Shown here piece after piece: positions 8,179 through 17,083 of a stretch of DNA of 64,000 bases; within the stretch, counting starts at the first letter, position 1, and each line of letters starts with the position of its first letter. The notes below the pieces were generated by a model. That model saw only the letters and a program-made list of their open reading frames with translations, did no database searches and was not told the origin of the DNA. The stretch is from Photobacterium profundum. Lineage in GTDB: Bacteria; Pseudomonadota; Gammaproteobacteria; Enterobacterales; Vibrionaceae. Made by a program: the position numbers and the translations under genes. The stretch covers positions 21,181-85,180 of the forward strand of contig NZ_PYOD01000021.1 in assembly GCF_003026285.1 (NCBI RefSeq). The letters run 5' to 3'.

Positions 8179-9738
8179 TTAATAAATCCAGATGAAACGG
8201 TTACGGCCACTATTCTTGGCATTATCGAGGGCTTTACTGGTGCGTTCGGTAATTTCGGTTGGGGTATCGTTACCTTCGAATAATGTGGCGCCAATAGAAA
8301 TCGTTATACTGACATTTTGTTCTTTAAATCTAAACGGTAATTGCGCGACGGTTTCTCGGATTTTATTTAAACTTTTAGTGCGATTATCTTCATTAATATC
8401 AGGCATGATAATCATGAACTCATCACTTTTATAACGAGCAATAAAATCGGTTTCTCCAAGGCATTGGTGAATGGTTCTGGCTATGATTTTTAATGCCTTA
8501 TCACCTGCGACATGTCCATAACTATCATTAATGTCTTTAAAATTATCGATATCAATTAATGCGACACACAGTGGGTGTTGATAACGTAACCAGCGGCGAT
8601 ATTCATGCTCAAGGCGATCATTCAATGCAGCACAGTTATATACCTTCGTTAAATGATCGAGGAACATCTTACGTTCTTGATCATTTAAGCGCTGACGGTA
8701 GTCTTGAGTTTGCTCAAAGAGTGTCGTAATTTTATTTTCGTTGTAACTTAGCTGTTCAATAAGGGCTTTTTCGCGTTTTTCGAGTGCGCGATTACGATCT
8801 GTCAGAACCTGTAGTTCCTTGGTTAACTCGGTGATTTGTGGACGCCATGTTTCGAGATTTTTGTGCTCGCTTAGCCCTTTTTTGACTGTGGTAACGATAG
8901 TCGATAATTCATTATTTAGCCCACCACGGTGTTCATACAGTGCCGATGATTGGCCTACATACTGATTCGTTGTTTTTTGTAGTGTGGCTAAATCACCATT
9001 GACCCCATCAAGAAACTTTTGTGAAGACCGACGTTCTTGATGTGTAGAATCTAGCACTAAACGAATGACCTCGAGTGCCAGTTCCAGTAAAGCTTGCGGA
9101 GGAACGCCAATCAAAAGGCGATTACGTATTGTCAGGAGCTTATCGCCTGATTCACCGTCAAAGTCGAGTTCAGAAATAAGGTGTTGCAGCTCATTGGTTA
9201 ATTGATGCTGTATGTCATGATCTAACGTATCTTTAAGCACCACATTTTCAGTGGATACAGAAAGCAATTTTAGCGATCTTTCATAGAGTTCAACTAACGT
9301 AATAATACGTTGATGGCTGTGAGTGAGTGATGTCGATGTGTTATTCAGTAAATTACGCAGGTCACGTTTAAGCTGTGCAGGTAAACCGCGAACACGTTTG
9401 AGTGTTTCGCCGCTTTGATGGATCTGATTTTCTATTAGTAGGTTTTCTTTTTCGGTGATGCCAGCTCGTCGAGTTACCAGTCTTTCTATGATCGCAAGGC
9501 GAGGAATAAGTTTGCTGATATCTTTGGGTTGCTCAAGTTCACTGCGTAGCTCTGTAAGTTTAGTATCTAGCTCTTCATCTAACCCTCGGCATGCAACAGA
9601 TAGGCGAGTAATTAGACGTTTTAATATTACAATCTCTCGCCGAGACTTCAGTGAAGCATCGCGGTAAGAAAGTTGAGCTTGATCTAAACGTTGTTTCAAT
9701 TTACTCACTTCAGAAACAACAGCGCTAATATCACTCAC
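8179..9738 (-). CDS. GGDEF-family protein with long coiled-coil region and degenerate signature
   Basis: This 519-residue protein has no signal peptide. About the first 345 residues are charged, helical and heptad-rich, including a coiled coil around residues 300-350 (TELTKELQVLTDRNRALEKR). The C-terminal 165 residues are a GGDEF domain with DHLTKVYNCAALNDRLEHE and IDNFKDINDSYGHVAGDKAL. The signature itself reads KSDEF (about residues 436-440) instead of GGDEF, and the upstream RxxD inhibitory site is absent (GETD). Loss of both glycines usually removes diguanylate cyclase activity, so it may be a GTP or c-di-GMP effector or a scaffold. Its neighbour at 9875-12154 is also a degenerate GGDEF protein. 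Confidence 0.8.
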   Translation of the reverse strand: MSDISAVVSEVSKLKQRLDQAQLSYRDASLKSRREIVILKRLITRLSVACRGLDEELDTKLTELRSELEQPKDISKLIPRLAIIERLVTRRAGITEKENLLIENQIHQSGETLKRVRGLPAQLKRDLRNLLNNTSTSLTHSHQRIITLVELYERSLKLLSVSTENVVLKDTLDHDIQHQLTNELQHLISELDFDGESGDKLLTIRNRLLIGVPPQALLELALEVIRLVLDSTHQERRSSQKFLDGVNGDLATLQKTTNQYVGQSSALYEHRGGLNNELSTIVTTVKKGLSEHKNLETWRPQITELTKELQVLTDRNRALEKREKALIEQLSYNENKITTLFEQTQDYRQRLNDQERKMFLDHLTKVYNCAALNDRLEHEYRRWLRYQHPLCVALIDIDNFKDINDSYGHVAGDKALKIIARTIHQCLGETDFIARYKSDEFMIIMPDINEDNRTKSLNKIRETVAQLPFRFKEQNVSITISIGATLFEGNDTPTEITERTSKALDNAKNSGRNRFIWIY

Positions 9739-9874
9739 GCTGTATATTGCTTACCTAAGCTCATATGATTAACCTTTTTTATCATAGGTTTACTAAAAAC
9801 ACATTCCATCCATACTAGCAAAAAAAGTCTAGTCATTTAAGAATATCGGCACATAACTTGATTACTGGAATCGA

Positions 9875-12154
9875 TTAATTAACATTTTTATCAAAATCGT
9901 GATCAGGATTCCAATTGAACTCTATTGATGAAGAGCTTTGAACTTTCACTAAACCGTTATCAATCCCCTGAATACAAGCTTTTCGAATATTATCGCATGC
10001 GAAACTGGCCGCAGGTGCTGCATCAATAGCGCTTAAGTGTACCCATTGGCTGCCTGGCTCTTGTTTGCTATTTAGGCGAGCAGCATTGGTCGCCATCAAT
10101 AGAATATCAATCAGTTCTTGATCGTTAATGGCAGTGTATGCACGTGGTAGAAAAGGGTATTCCGCCATGCCAATACATACAGCAGCATCTAATTTATGCT
10201 CTTTTAAGAAATTACTCACTAATTGTTGAATCGAGTCAGCCAGTTGCTTAGGTTCACCATTAAGGCGAGAGTTTGGCTCAATGTATAAAAACATCGCATC
10301 GGAAAAGTGATAAAGCCGTGCAGGTTTACAGACTTGTTCTTTTAAGTATTCACCGAATTGTCGTTCGATTTCTAAGCCTTGCTGATAACCTTGCTGTAAA
10401 TAAATATGTTTAAGGAAGGTTGCTTCAAACAAACCAAAACGTAGCCGATCACTTAATGGTTCATTGATGATCTCGCCTAAATGCCATTGCTCGAAGTTGG
10501 CACTACTTTGTTGTAAAGAGTTGGGTAGGCGAGCATTAAGCATCCGTAAGTTACGTAAACCGCTACGTGGGTGAGTATAGAGTTCGCTACGTAAGTGAGA
10601 AAGACGGCTTTGCAGTTGTTTGGCAACAGTATGGCGACGCACTAAAAAAGTGATGAGAAGAACGATAACACTGATTAGAAACAGACTGATTTTTTGTTGT
10701 TTATAGATCGATTTTTCATTTTCAAACTGTTGGCGTTCCATTTCTTCTAGGCGAAGAGATCGTTCAAGCATTCGTTGCTGTTGTTTAAATACCTCAACGT
10801 TACTTTTTCTTTGTTTTTCTTGTTGGCTAGCAAAGAGTTGTTCGTAGCGGCGCTGACTTAATAGGGCATTGTAGTAATCATTCTGCTTTTCAAATGCTTG
10901 AGATAGAATCGATTCACCCATTAATTGCAGGTTTATTTTGCCGATACGACTGGAAGCGATGAGCCCCGCTTGCAGTGTCGTAATTGATTTATCTATACGG
11001 CCCTCAGCTAGTTCAAGTTTACCTTCTAAGATCTGTGCTTCAGCCGAAATGACATCATTACCAGTTTGCTGTGCAAGAAGGCGTGCCTGTTGTAAATACT
11101 GTTCAGATTTTGGGTAGTTGTAAAGTTGCAGGTAAACTCTTGCAATATTAAGGCGGAGCTGAGCTGAGCGTACATTGTGTTTCAATTCACTTTCTTGGTC
11201 GAGCGCATTAAAATAATGGACTAATGCCAAGTTATAGCGATTTTGCTGCTCATAAATAGAGGCTATGAGTGTCAATGTTTTAGCTAAAGGTTGGTTACGT
11301 TGATAGCGTTCGTAAAATTCACCCGCTTGAGTGGCATGCTCTAATGCCTTATCAAATACTTTTCGTTGTTCAAATAAATTCGCTAGCATGTAATTTGCAG
11401 AGGCTATTTGGGCGTTATCTTCATTTTCAACGGCTAACCAGTAACCACTTAGAAGACGATCTAAAGCTAAATCATAATGACTATGACGCAGATAGTGCCG
11501 TCCTAAAGTGAGTTGATATATGATTTTTTCTGATGAATCATCAATGCTGATGAGCAGTTGTTTTGCTTTTATAAATAATTTTTCGGCTTGATTATCATTG
11601 TTTAATTTTGACTCAATGACAGCTCGCTGCATCAATGACCAATATTGTAAAAACGTTACTTGTTTGGTGCGCTTGAGTGATTGTGTCTGTTCTATTTCGG
11701 CATCAATGTTGTCTAACATTTTTAATGCGGTTGCACTATTTTTGAGGTTTTCCCAATAAAATTTAGCATGTAATAAACGTGTTTCTAAAATGGTATATGT
11801 TAGCCCATTTTCAACGGCCAGCTTTTCCGCTAATTTTATTGTGCTTAATGCCTGTTCTGAGTCACTCAATAGTGAATAAGCTTGGGCTTTTATTTGTAGG
11901 GCATTAATTGTATTTAATGGAGTACGAACGGTGTGATCGGTTTCATCGTTAGCATGAACACGAGAAGCGCCTTTTTTTTCTGTGAGGCGGCGTTGCTTAA
12001 TGTAACGATCGGAGATTTCTAATGATTTTTCTGGGCTAGTTTGTAATAGCTCGTTTGCATCAGCCAATATAGGAGTAGTGTAGATTTTTGCACTCGCGCT
12101 AAAGGAAGCAATCAGAATCACTATTACACTTATTAACCAGCGGCGAAAACTCAT
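9875..12154 (-). CDS. Membrane TPR sensor-like protein with degenerate GGDEF-like domain
   Basis: This 759-residue protein starts with a signal peptide ending near ASFSASA. A large exported region follows, built of tetratricopeptide-like helical repeats (about residues 80-440; for example IYEQQNRYNLALVHYFNAL). Then come a coiled coil rich in Q and E (about 445-485), one membrane segment (about 488-510, SLFLISVIVLLITFLV) and a cytoplasmic domain of about 245 residues. That last domain has the length and pattern of a GGDEF fold (RSGLRNLRMLNARL near its start), but FSDAM stands where GGDEF should be, so catalysis is unlikely. The layout resembles TPR-type membrane signalling proteins. No function is assigned. 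Confidence 0.72.
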   Translation of the reverse strand: MSFRRWLISVIVILIASFSASAKIYTTPILADANELLQTSPEKSLEISDRYIKQRRLTEKKGASRVHANDETDHTVRTPLNTINALQIKAQAYSLLSDSEQALSTIKLAEKLAVENGLTYTILETRLLHAKFYWENLKNSATALKMLDNIDAEIEQTQSLKRTKQVTFLQYWSLMQRAVIESKLNNDNQAEKLFIKAKQLLISIDDSSEKIIYQLTLGRHYLRHSHYDLALDRLLSGYWLAVENEDNAQIASANYMLANLFEQRKVFDKALEHATQAGEFYERYQRNQPLAKTLTLIASIYEQQNRYNLALVHYFNALDQESELKHNVRSAQLRLNIARVYLQLYNYPKSEQYLQQARLLAQQTGNDVISAEAQILEGKLELAEGRIDKSITTLQAGLIASSRIGKINLQLMGESILSQAFEKQNDYYNALLSQRRYEQLFASQQEKQRKSNVEVFKQQQRMLERSLRLEEMERQQFENEKSIYKQQKISLFLISVIVLLITFLVRRHTVAKQLQSRLSHLRSELYTHPRSGLRNLRMLNARLPNSLQQSSANFEQWHLGEIINEPLSDRLRFGLFEATFLKHIYLQQGYQQGLEIERQFGEYLKEQVCKPARLYHFSDAMFLYIEPNSRLNGEPKQLADSIQQLVSNFLKEHKLDAAVCIGMAEYPFLPRAYTAINDQELIDILLMATNAARLNSKQEPGSQWVHLSAIDAAPAASFACDNIRKACIQGIDNGLVKVQSSSSIEFNWNPDHDFDKNVN

Positions 12155-12271
12155 ATCATCTCTTAAACCACAATAAACACAGTGGTCTAATATTACTGGC
12201 TTGGTGAATCAAGTCCAGCAAAGTAAACCTTTTTACTGGACTTATTATTCAATGTGTTGGAATTATTAAGA

Positions 12272-13117
12272 TTACTGGCGCGCTAGGCGGAAGTTATCAC
12301 TCGGTGTTTTGCCTTGGTTCGTGCGGTATGGGTTAATATCTAACCCGCCACGACGTGTATAGCGTGCATAAACCGTTAATAATTCTGGTTTGCAGAACTT
12401 CATGATATCAGTAAATATACGTTCTACGCATTGTTCATGGAATTCATTGTGGTTACGGAAAGACACTAAGTAACGTAGTAATTTCTCGCGGTTGATTTGC
12501 TTACCTTTGTACGAAATTTTCACGCTGCCCCAATCTGGCTGATTGGTGATTAAGCAGTTAGATTTCAGCAAATGGCTGTGAAGGTCTTCCGTCACAATCT
12601 CACCTTCTGCAGCATCTTTAAGGTATTGTGCATCAAAATCGTAATTGTCGATTTCAATATCTTGATCATCAATACAATTGCCAGCAAAGTTGATCACCGT
12701 TTGGTCAGTGAAATCTTCTAATGGCTGAATCGTGACATCTACTTCTTGTCCTGCACAAGCTGTCAGGTCTTTCTGTAATGTATCGGCAATTTGCTGCCAG
12801 CTATCAAAACGGGTTTGATTAAAGCTGTTGAGATACAACTTAAACGATTTTGACTCAATTAGGTTAGGGCTAGAAGCGGGTAAACGCACTTCACCAATTG
12901 CAACTTGAGGTAACCCTTTGCTGTTTAGCCATGATAGCTCATAGAGTGTCCAGATATCATAGCCAGTAAATGGTAAGCTTTCGCCAAGGTTTAAGTCACT
13001 GCGGTTTAGACTTCGAGGTACTGGTTGCAGTAAAGAGGCATCGTACTGATCGATATAATCGGTTTTTTGCCCCAGTGTTAAACCCGCTAATTCTTTAGCA
13101 TCTTTATATTTGCTCAT
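12272..13117 (-). CDS. queF: NADPH-dependent 7-cyano-7-deazaguanine reductase QueF
   Basis: This 281-residue protein matches the long YqcD-type QueF (E. coli 282). It reduces preQ0 to preQ1 in queuosine biosynthesis. The catalytic cysteine is in LKSNCLITNQPDWGS near residue 189. The ESKSFKLYLNSFNQTRF segment is the QueF NADPH/substrate signature. The C-terminus carries FHEQCVERIF. It stands divergent from syd, as in E. coli, with about 155 bp between the two starts. Confidence 0.95.
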   Translation of the reverse strand: MSKYKDAKELAGLTLGQKTDYIDQYDASLLQPVPRSLNRSDLNLGESLPFTGYDIWTLYELSWLNSKGLPQVAIGEVRLPASSPNLIESKSFKLYLNSFNQTRFDSWQQIADTLQKDLTACAGQEVDVTIQPLEDFTDQTVINFAGNCIDDQDIEIDNYDFDAQYLKDAAEGEIVTEDLHSHLLKSNCLITNQPDWGSVKISYKGKQINREKLLRYLVSFRNHNEFHEQCVERIFTDIMKFCKPELLTVYARYTRRGGLDINPYRTNQGKTPSDNFRLARQ

Positions 13118-13273
13118 ACTGTATTTGACACTCTTGGATTAGAATATGTGTGCGATTCTGCTTATAGCCTCATAACGCTGTATTCACGTTAGTAGGGGAT
13201 AAGTTGAAGCGTCACTGATTTATATTAAAAATACTATAGTGCAAAGTTTACTTAATCTTTAATGAGGTTGCGA

Positions 13274-13828
13274 ATGAATCATCCTGTTGCTGTCGCTTTA
13301 TCTGACTTTTCTTCTCTTTTCTTACAAGCTTGGCGTGATGCAGGTCACGATTTTCCACGTAGCGAAGATTTAGTTGGACTTGAGTCACCGTGTGTTGAAC
13401 ATGATTCTGGTGATGAAGTGACATGGAAACCCATTACTCGTCAACCTCAGGGGGATTTAGCTGGGGTTGAGAAGGGTATTGAGATTGAGCTACATAGAGA
13501 TATTGTTGATTTTTATAGCACCCAGTTTAGTGGTGATATGACGGCAAAATTTGGTGAAATTGAATTAGACCTGTTGCAAGTGTTCAGTGAGCAAGATAGC
13601 GTACGTTTACAAGAAAATATTCTTGGGCATCTTGTGACGCAACGACGTCTAAAATTAAAGCCAACAGTGTTCATTGGTGTTATTGATAGTGCCGATAAAG
13701 TGATCGCCATTTGTAATCTAACCGGGGAGGTCATACTTGAAACCTTGGGTAAAAATGAACGCGATGTGTTAGCAAAAGATGTGGCTAGCTTTTTACAGCA
13801 GTTAGTGCCCGTAGTACGAGAGGCTTAA
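13274..13828 (+). CDS. syd: SecY-interacting protein Syd
   Basis: This 184-residue protein matches E. coli Syd (181), a cytosolic protein that binds SecY at the inner membrane. Conserved stretches include STQFSGDMTAKFGEIELDLLQ and ENILGHLVTQRRLKLKPT. The ATG at 13274 is preferred over one four codons upstream because GAGG (13264-13267) lies 6 bases before it. The next gene, a DUF2310 protein, starts two bases after its stop, so the two are probably co-transcribed. In E. coli, syd sits near csrB and yqcC; here the same neighbourhood is expanded. Confidence 0.93.
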   Translation: MNHPVAVALSDFSSLFLQAWRDAGHDFPRSEDLVGLESPCVEHDSGDEVTWKPITRQPQGDLAGVEKGIEIELHRDIVDFYSTQFSGDMTAKFGEIELDLLQVFSEQDSVRLQENILGHLVTQRRLKLKPTVFIGVIDSADKVIAICNLTGEVILETLGKNERDVLAKDVASFLQQLVPVVREA

Positions 13829-13830
13829 AG

Positions 13831-14604
13831 ATGTACGTTGTAGAGCTGCAATTTGAGTGTTTTGATAACACCACAATATCCGCTGTTGATGCTGCAATCA
13901 ACGGCTTGATGGATGCATTACGTTATAACGGTCAGGTACTTGGTCGAGAATTTCCCATTGTAATGGATGACGGTATTTTCCGCGTTAGAGCGGTATGTCC
14001 AGAGCAAGATGGCTTGCACTCGCAATTTAACAGTGAAAATGTCAATGCGCATATCAAGCGTTTGAACAATGCGTGCTTATTAGCGCCTAAGATTAAACTG
14101 CTTGGGCGTGATATTAATTCAGAAGCTGCCGCTGAAAATTTAACGCCGTCTTGGCAAGTTATTTATACCACCTTTGTTCATACCTGTTCGCCATTACGGT
14201 GTGGCGAAACGTTAATGCCGATTCCGCTTTACCGTATTGGTCCTACATCTAATGGCGATCATAAAGCTATCTTGAAGTGGCAAACAGAATGGCAAGCTTG
14301 CGATGAAATTCAAATGGCGGGTGGGTGTAAAGCCGAACATGCGACCCTGCATGAAATTCGTGATGTTGATAGTGATTTATTTCGTCGTGGATGGGATCTG
14401 CGTGGACGTATTGAATTTTTAACGAAGATACCTACGTATTATTATCAATATCGTGTTGGTGGTGACAGTTTAGCGGCAGAACTTGAGCGTAAGTGCCCTA
14501 AATGTAATGGTGATTGGCGTCTGGATGAACCACTGCATAACTTGTTTCACTACAAGTGCGATGAATGTCGGATCGTTTCGAACTTATCTTACGACTTTCA
14601 GTAA
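13831..14604 (+). CDS. DUF2310 family protein with C-terminal zinc ribbon
   Basis: This 257-residue protein belongs to the DUF2310 family found in Vibrionaceae and Pasteurellaceae. The C-terminus has two CxxC knuckles, CPKC and CDEC, about 22 residues apart, which form a zinc ribbon of the nucleic-acid-binding type. The N-terminal 200 residues have no motif I can name beyond LRCGETLMPIPLYRI. Function is unknown. It is spaced two bases after syd and probably shares its transcript. Confidence 0.75.
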   Translation: MYVVELQFECFDNTTISAVDAAINGLMDALRYNGQVLGREFPIVMDDGIFRVRAVCPEQDGLHSQFNSENVNAHIKRLNNACLLAPKIKLLGRDINSEAAAENLTPSWQVIYTTFVHTCSPLRCGETLMPIPLYRIGPTSNGDHKAILKWQTEWQACDEIQMAGGCKAEHATLHEIRDVDSDLFRRGWDLRGRIEFLTKIPTYYYQYRVGGDSLAAELERKCPKCNGDWRLDEPLHNLFHYKCDECRIVSNLSYDFQ

Positions 14605-14633
14605 TCTGCTTACTGTATGATCCTCTATTGATA

Positions 14634-14656
14634 AAAGGGCACCGTATGGTGCCTTT
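14634..14656. terminator. Hairpin between convergent genes (weak terminator)
   Basis: AAAGG(G)CACC and GGTGCCTTT pair around a GTAT loop with one bulged G. The T-run is short, so termination efficiency is doubtful, though its place between convergent genes fits. Confidence 0.5.
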
Positions 14657-14721
14657 GAACTATCAGCAGCTTTCAATATTAAATATTATGCCGATCAAGA
14701 TAATGCCGGCATCATCTCGAT

Positions 14722-14997
14722 CTAATGATTTACATTTTCTAATTGGGTAAGACGAGCTGTTAGATCCGCGACTTGTTGTTCAAGTTGCATGATACGTTCT
14801 TCATTGGAGAGGTTAGGTTCTGTTCTCTCAATTTTTGGTACTTTTGCATTTTTTTTCCACGCCTGTAGTGCCTTTATGATAAGAGGCATTGGTAGCGGTT
14901 CAGTTAATCGTGCTTTAATTAATGCAACGGAAGGTTCTTTACCTTCAGCAATAAGAGAGGTAATCGCCTGCTCTAGCGCGAGAGTAATCGTCGACAT
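14722..14997 (-). CDS. Small putative DNA-binding protein with C-terminal coiled coil
   Basis: This 91-residue protein is not a family I recognise with certainty. The N-terminal half (ITSLIAEGKEPSVALIKARL) has the pattern of the KfrA-type N-terminal DNA-binding helices, which usually read AEGKxPTVxxVRxxLG. The C-terminal 30 residues (IMQLEQQVADLTARLTQLE) form a clear leucine-heptad coiled coil, suggesting a dimer. It lies 46 bases upstream, in its own reading direction, of the convergent DUF2310 terminator region and follows a DUF2789 gene. The regulatory role is inference only. Confidence 0.6.
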   Translation of the reverse strand: MSTITLALEQAITSLIAEGKEPSVALIKARLTEPLPMPLIIKALQAWKKNAKVPKIERTEPNLSNEERIMQLEQQVADLTARLTQLENVNH

Positions 14998-15043
14998 GCT
15001 ACTTCATACTTCCTGAAATTGTATTTGATATTGAAGATACACG

Positions 15044-15274
15044 CTATTTTCGTAGCAAAGTATCTAATTGATCAATAACTTCACTCCAATCAGCATCCTG
15101 TTCTTGGGATTCTTTTAAAAATCGTTTCTGAGCGGGCAGCCAGAAGCTGGCTTCAGTTAACATCTCATTTTGTTCAAGGTGATGTTCACAAAGGAATGAT
15201 TCAATGAATGATTGAGAATTATTTAGTCCTAACTGGCTGAAAAGATTTGATAAGTTATGATTGAATGTTTCCAT
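15044..15274 (-). CDS. DUF2789 family protein
   Basis: This 76-residue acidic protein has the DUF2789 pattern: a start with LSNLFSQLGL, then IESFLCEHHL, a middle SFWLPAQKRFLKES and an end DADWSEVIDQLDTLLR. The family is small, has no known function and is common in marine gammaproteobacteria. It is 46 bases upstream of the coiled-coil gene on the same strand, so the two may be co-transcribed. It is divergent from the first CsrB-type RNA. Confidence 0.8.
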   Translation of the reverse strand: METFNHNLSNLFSQLGLNNSQSFIESFLCEHHLEQNEMLTEASFWLPAQKRFLKESQEQDADWSEVIDQLDTLLRK

Positions 15275-15431
15275 ATTTATGTCCCTTTTAAGTCGGTTTT
15301 TATTACAAATGAAACTCGCGCACCTGTTATGAATGTAGGATAAGTTTGGCTGTTAATACCAATTTTTGATGGTGATTTGCGTTAACGAAATAAAGTGTAG
15401 TGAGAGTCTGGCGGGATATCTCTACTTGGTT

Positions 15432-15449
15432 TGTAAGAGATCTCTTACA
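15432..15449. promoter_or_regulatory. GacA/UvrY/VarA-type box upstream of csrB copy 1
   Basis: TGTAAGAGATCTCTTACA is a perfect 18-bp palindrome and fits the GacA consensus TGTAAG-N6-CTTACA exactly. Its centre is about 178 bp upstream of the inferred start of the first CsrB-type RNA. Confidence 0.88.
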
Positions 15450-15618
15450 AGTACGTGCGTCTTTTAAGTTAATATTATCAGAATTAAGATTGGCCTTTGG
15501 TGTAAGGTGCTGTTTTTTATGTTTATTATGTTTTTTGATGAATGTTGTGATAAGAACTGTGATTGAAGTCCACTTTGCCTACCTTGCTCAAAAAATCTAA
15601 AAGCGTAATCTTATTGGT

Positions 15619-16053
15619 GTCGGAAGGAACTGACGGAACGGAACAGGAAAAAGCCAAGGATTTGGTAGTCTCAGGATGAGACCGGTGTATCAGGATGATA
15701 TATCGAACATGGATAGTAAAAGGATCACCGAAGGATTCGGTAACAGTAAGCAGGATGTTTACTGGTCAGGACGACAAAAGGACCACTTCAGGACGAAGTC
15801 AGGAACACCTCTAGGATAGAGGCATAAAGGAACACTTCAGGATTGAAGTAAAGGACACCTCCAGGAAGGAGATGAGAGTTGATATAGGATGTATCGACGG
15901 GTTAAGGATAGCCAAAGGATCTCTTCAGGACGAAGATAAAAGGACAATGCTGACGGATTACAGCAGTCAATGGAATGATGCAGGGAGCACCATAGTAGCC
16001 GGATTGCTGCAAGTAAGACCTAAGGGCGCGACGCAAGTCGCGCCCGCTCTTTT
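15619..16053 (+). ncRNA. csrB: CsrB-family CsrA-sequestering RNA, copy 1
   Basis: About 435 nt with about 30 GGA motifs, many as AGGA or CAGGA in small hairpin loops (for example CTTCAGGACGAAG, CCTCTAGGATAGAGG, CTCCAGGAAGGAG). This is the hallmark of CsrB/CsrC RNAs, which bind many CsrA dimers and relieve CsrA control of target mRNAs. The terminator is a 9-bp stem with a GCAA tetraloop (16024-16045) and a U-rich tail. The start is inferred from TAATCT at 15606-15611 and conservation of GTCGGAAGGA. It lies in the syd-yqcC neighbourhood, near where csrB lies in E. coli. Small open frames inside are spurious. Confidence 0.93.
16024..16053 (+). terminator. Terminator of csrB copy 1
   Basis: GGGCGCGAC and GTCGCGCCC pair perfectly around a GCAA tetraloop, followed by GCTCTTTTA. 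Confidence 0.92.
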
Positions 16054-16222
16054 ATGTCTGCTATAAATTTATTCTTGTCTACATCATCTTTTATTTCTCC
16101 TCTTTGTATCTTAAACGACAAGTATTCGCAGGGTATTTCCTGAATGAAATGTTGAATTATTGTTGTAATTTCTATCTATTTACCTCAAATGAAATCGATT
16201 ACTGGATATTGTTTATTTCAGG

Positions 16223-16240
16223 TGTGAGAGATCTCTTACA
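16223..16240. promoter_or_regulatory. GacA/UvrY/VarA-type box upstream of csrB copy 2
   Basis: TGTGAGAGATCTCTTACA differs from the perfect palindrome of copy 1 at one base. Its centre is about 178 bp upstream of the inferred start of copy 2. Confidence 0.82.
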
Positions 16241-16409
16241 GGCTCGTGGGAAAACTATATTTCATCTTGCGACTATTACGCATGATGTGAGGTTAAATCT
16301 TTAAAATTCAATCAATTAAATGCTTGTGATGAAGTTGTTATATTTTTTATTTTTATCATTTTTTATCTTGTCCACTTCTAAAGTATGCATATCAAGTAAT
16401 ATCTCTCTT

Positions 16410-16836
16410 GTCGGAAGGAACTGACGGAACGGAAAAGGAAAAAGCCAAGGATTTGGTTGTCTCAGGAAGAGATCGGTGTATCAGGATGATATATCGAACA
16501 TGGATAGTGAAAGGATAAGCAAAGGATTTAGCAACAGTAAGCAGGATGTTTGCTGGTCAGGATGATAAAGGACTACTTCAGGACGAAGTTAGGGACACCT
16601 CTAGGACTGAGGCTCAAAGGATTTTCTTCAGTACGAAGTCAGGGACACCTTCAGGGTTGAAGAGAGAGTTGAAGCTGGATTATTCAACGGGTCAGGGAAT
16701 ACCGTAGGACACTCTAGGATAGAGTGGGGAATTATGCTTTAGGAAGAAGCACATCATGGAATGATGCAGGGAGCATGGTAGTAGCAGGATTGCTGCAAGT
16801 GAGATCTAAAGGCGTGACGAAAGTCACGCCTTTTCT
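16410..16836 (+). ncRNA. csrB: CsrB-family CsrA-sequestering RNA, copy 2 (diverged)
   Basis: About 427 nt with about 28 GGA motifs. The first 150 bases closely resemble copies 1 and 3 (same GTCGGAAGGAACTGACGG start). The second half has diverged in sequence and length while keeping hairpins with GGA or GGGA loops. The start is inferred from TAATAT at 16397-16402. The terminator at 16809-16832 has a 10-bp stem and a GAAA tetraloop, a different sequence but the same design as the other copies. It is best read as an older paralogue in the same array. Confidence 0.9.
16809..16836 (+). terminator. Terminator of csrB copy 2
   Basis: AAGGCGTGAC and GTCACGCCTT pair around GAAA and run into TTTT. Confidence 0.9.
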
Positions 16837-16898
16837 CGTTTCTGCAATTTCCGAATTGTTCGTGTTGTTGATGGTTAATCTCTTATATCTACCTAGCT

Positions 16899-16916
16899 TG
16901 TGCGAGATCTCTTACA
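16899..16916. promoter_or_regulatory. GacA/UvrY/VarA-type box upstream of csrB copy 3
   Basis: TGTGCGAGATCTCTTACA differs from the perfect palindrome at two bases in the left arm and keeps the core AGATCT and right arm CTTACA. Its centre is about 177 bp upstream of the inferred start of copy 3. Confidence 0.78.
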
Positions 16917-17083
16917 AAGCTGTGGGAAATCATGTGATTTTAGGTAGGTCAAAACGTACGAAGTTAGTTAAAGTGTTGTTTTTGTTGTGATTTTATCTTT
17001 TTTTGTTCGAAGTGTTTATTTCGTCATACAGTATTTTTTTCTAGGTGGTTCTTTTTTTAAGGATTCGGCGTAATCTTATTGGT

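Larger units (their letters stand above)
15603..16064 (+). repeat. 462-bp direct repeat, left copy
   Basis: This block contains the -10 region and the whole of csrB copy 1. By hand alignment it matches 17068-17529 with no gap and six substitutions. Identity stops sharply at both ends; the GacA-type box lies outside it. Confidence 0.9.

Noticed and set aside
8061..8294. 77-codon minus-strand frame at the end of the degenerate GGDEF gene
   Set aside because: It overlaps the 3' end of that gene in another frame and continues into AT-rich intergenic DNA without any family match.
15400..15600. 66-codon open frame before csrB copy 1, and a similar one at 16104-16304
   Set aside because: They run through the GacA-type boxes and upstream promoter DNA and have no ribosome binding site or family.
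15872..16066. 64-codon open frame, repeated at 17337-17540, with a third at 16724-16990
   Set aside because: These lie within the CsrB-type RNAs. Their sequence is explained by GGA hairpins and terminators, and they have no family resemblance.
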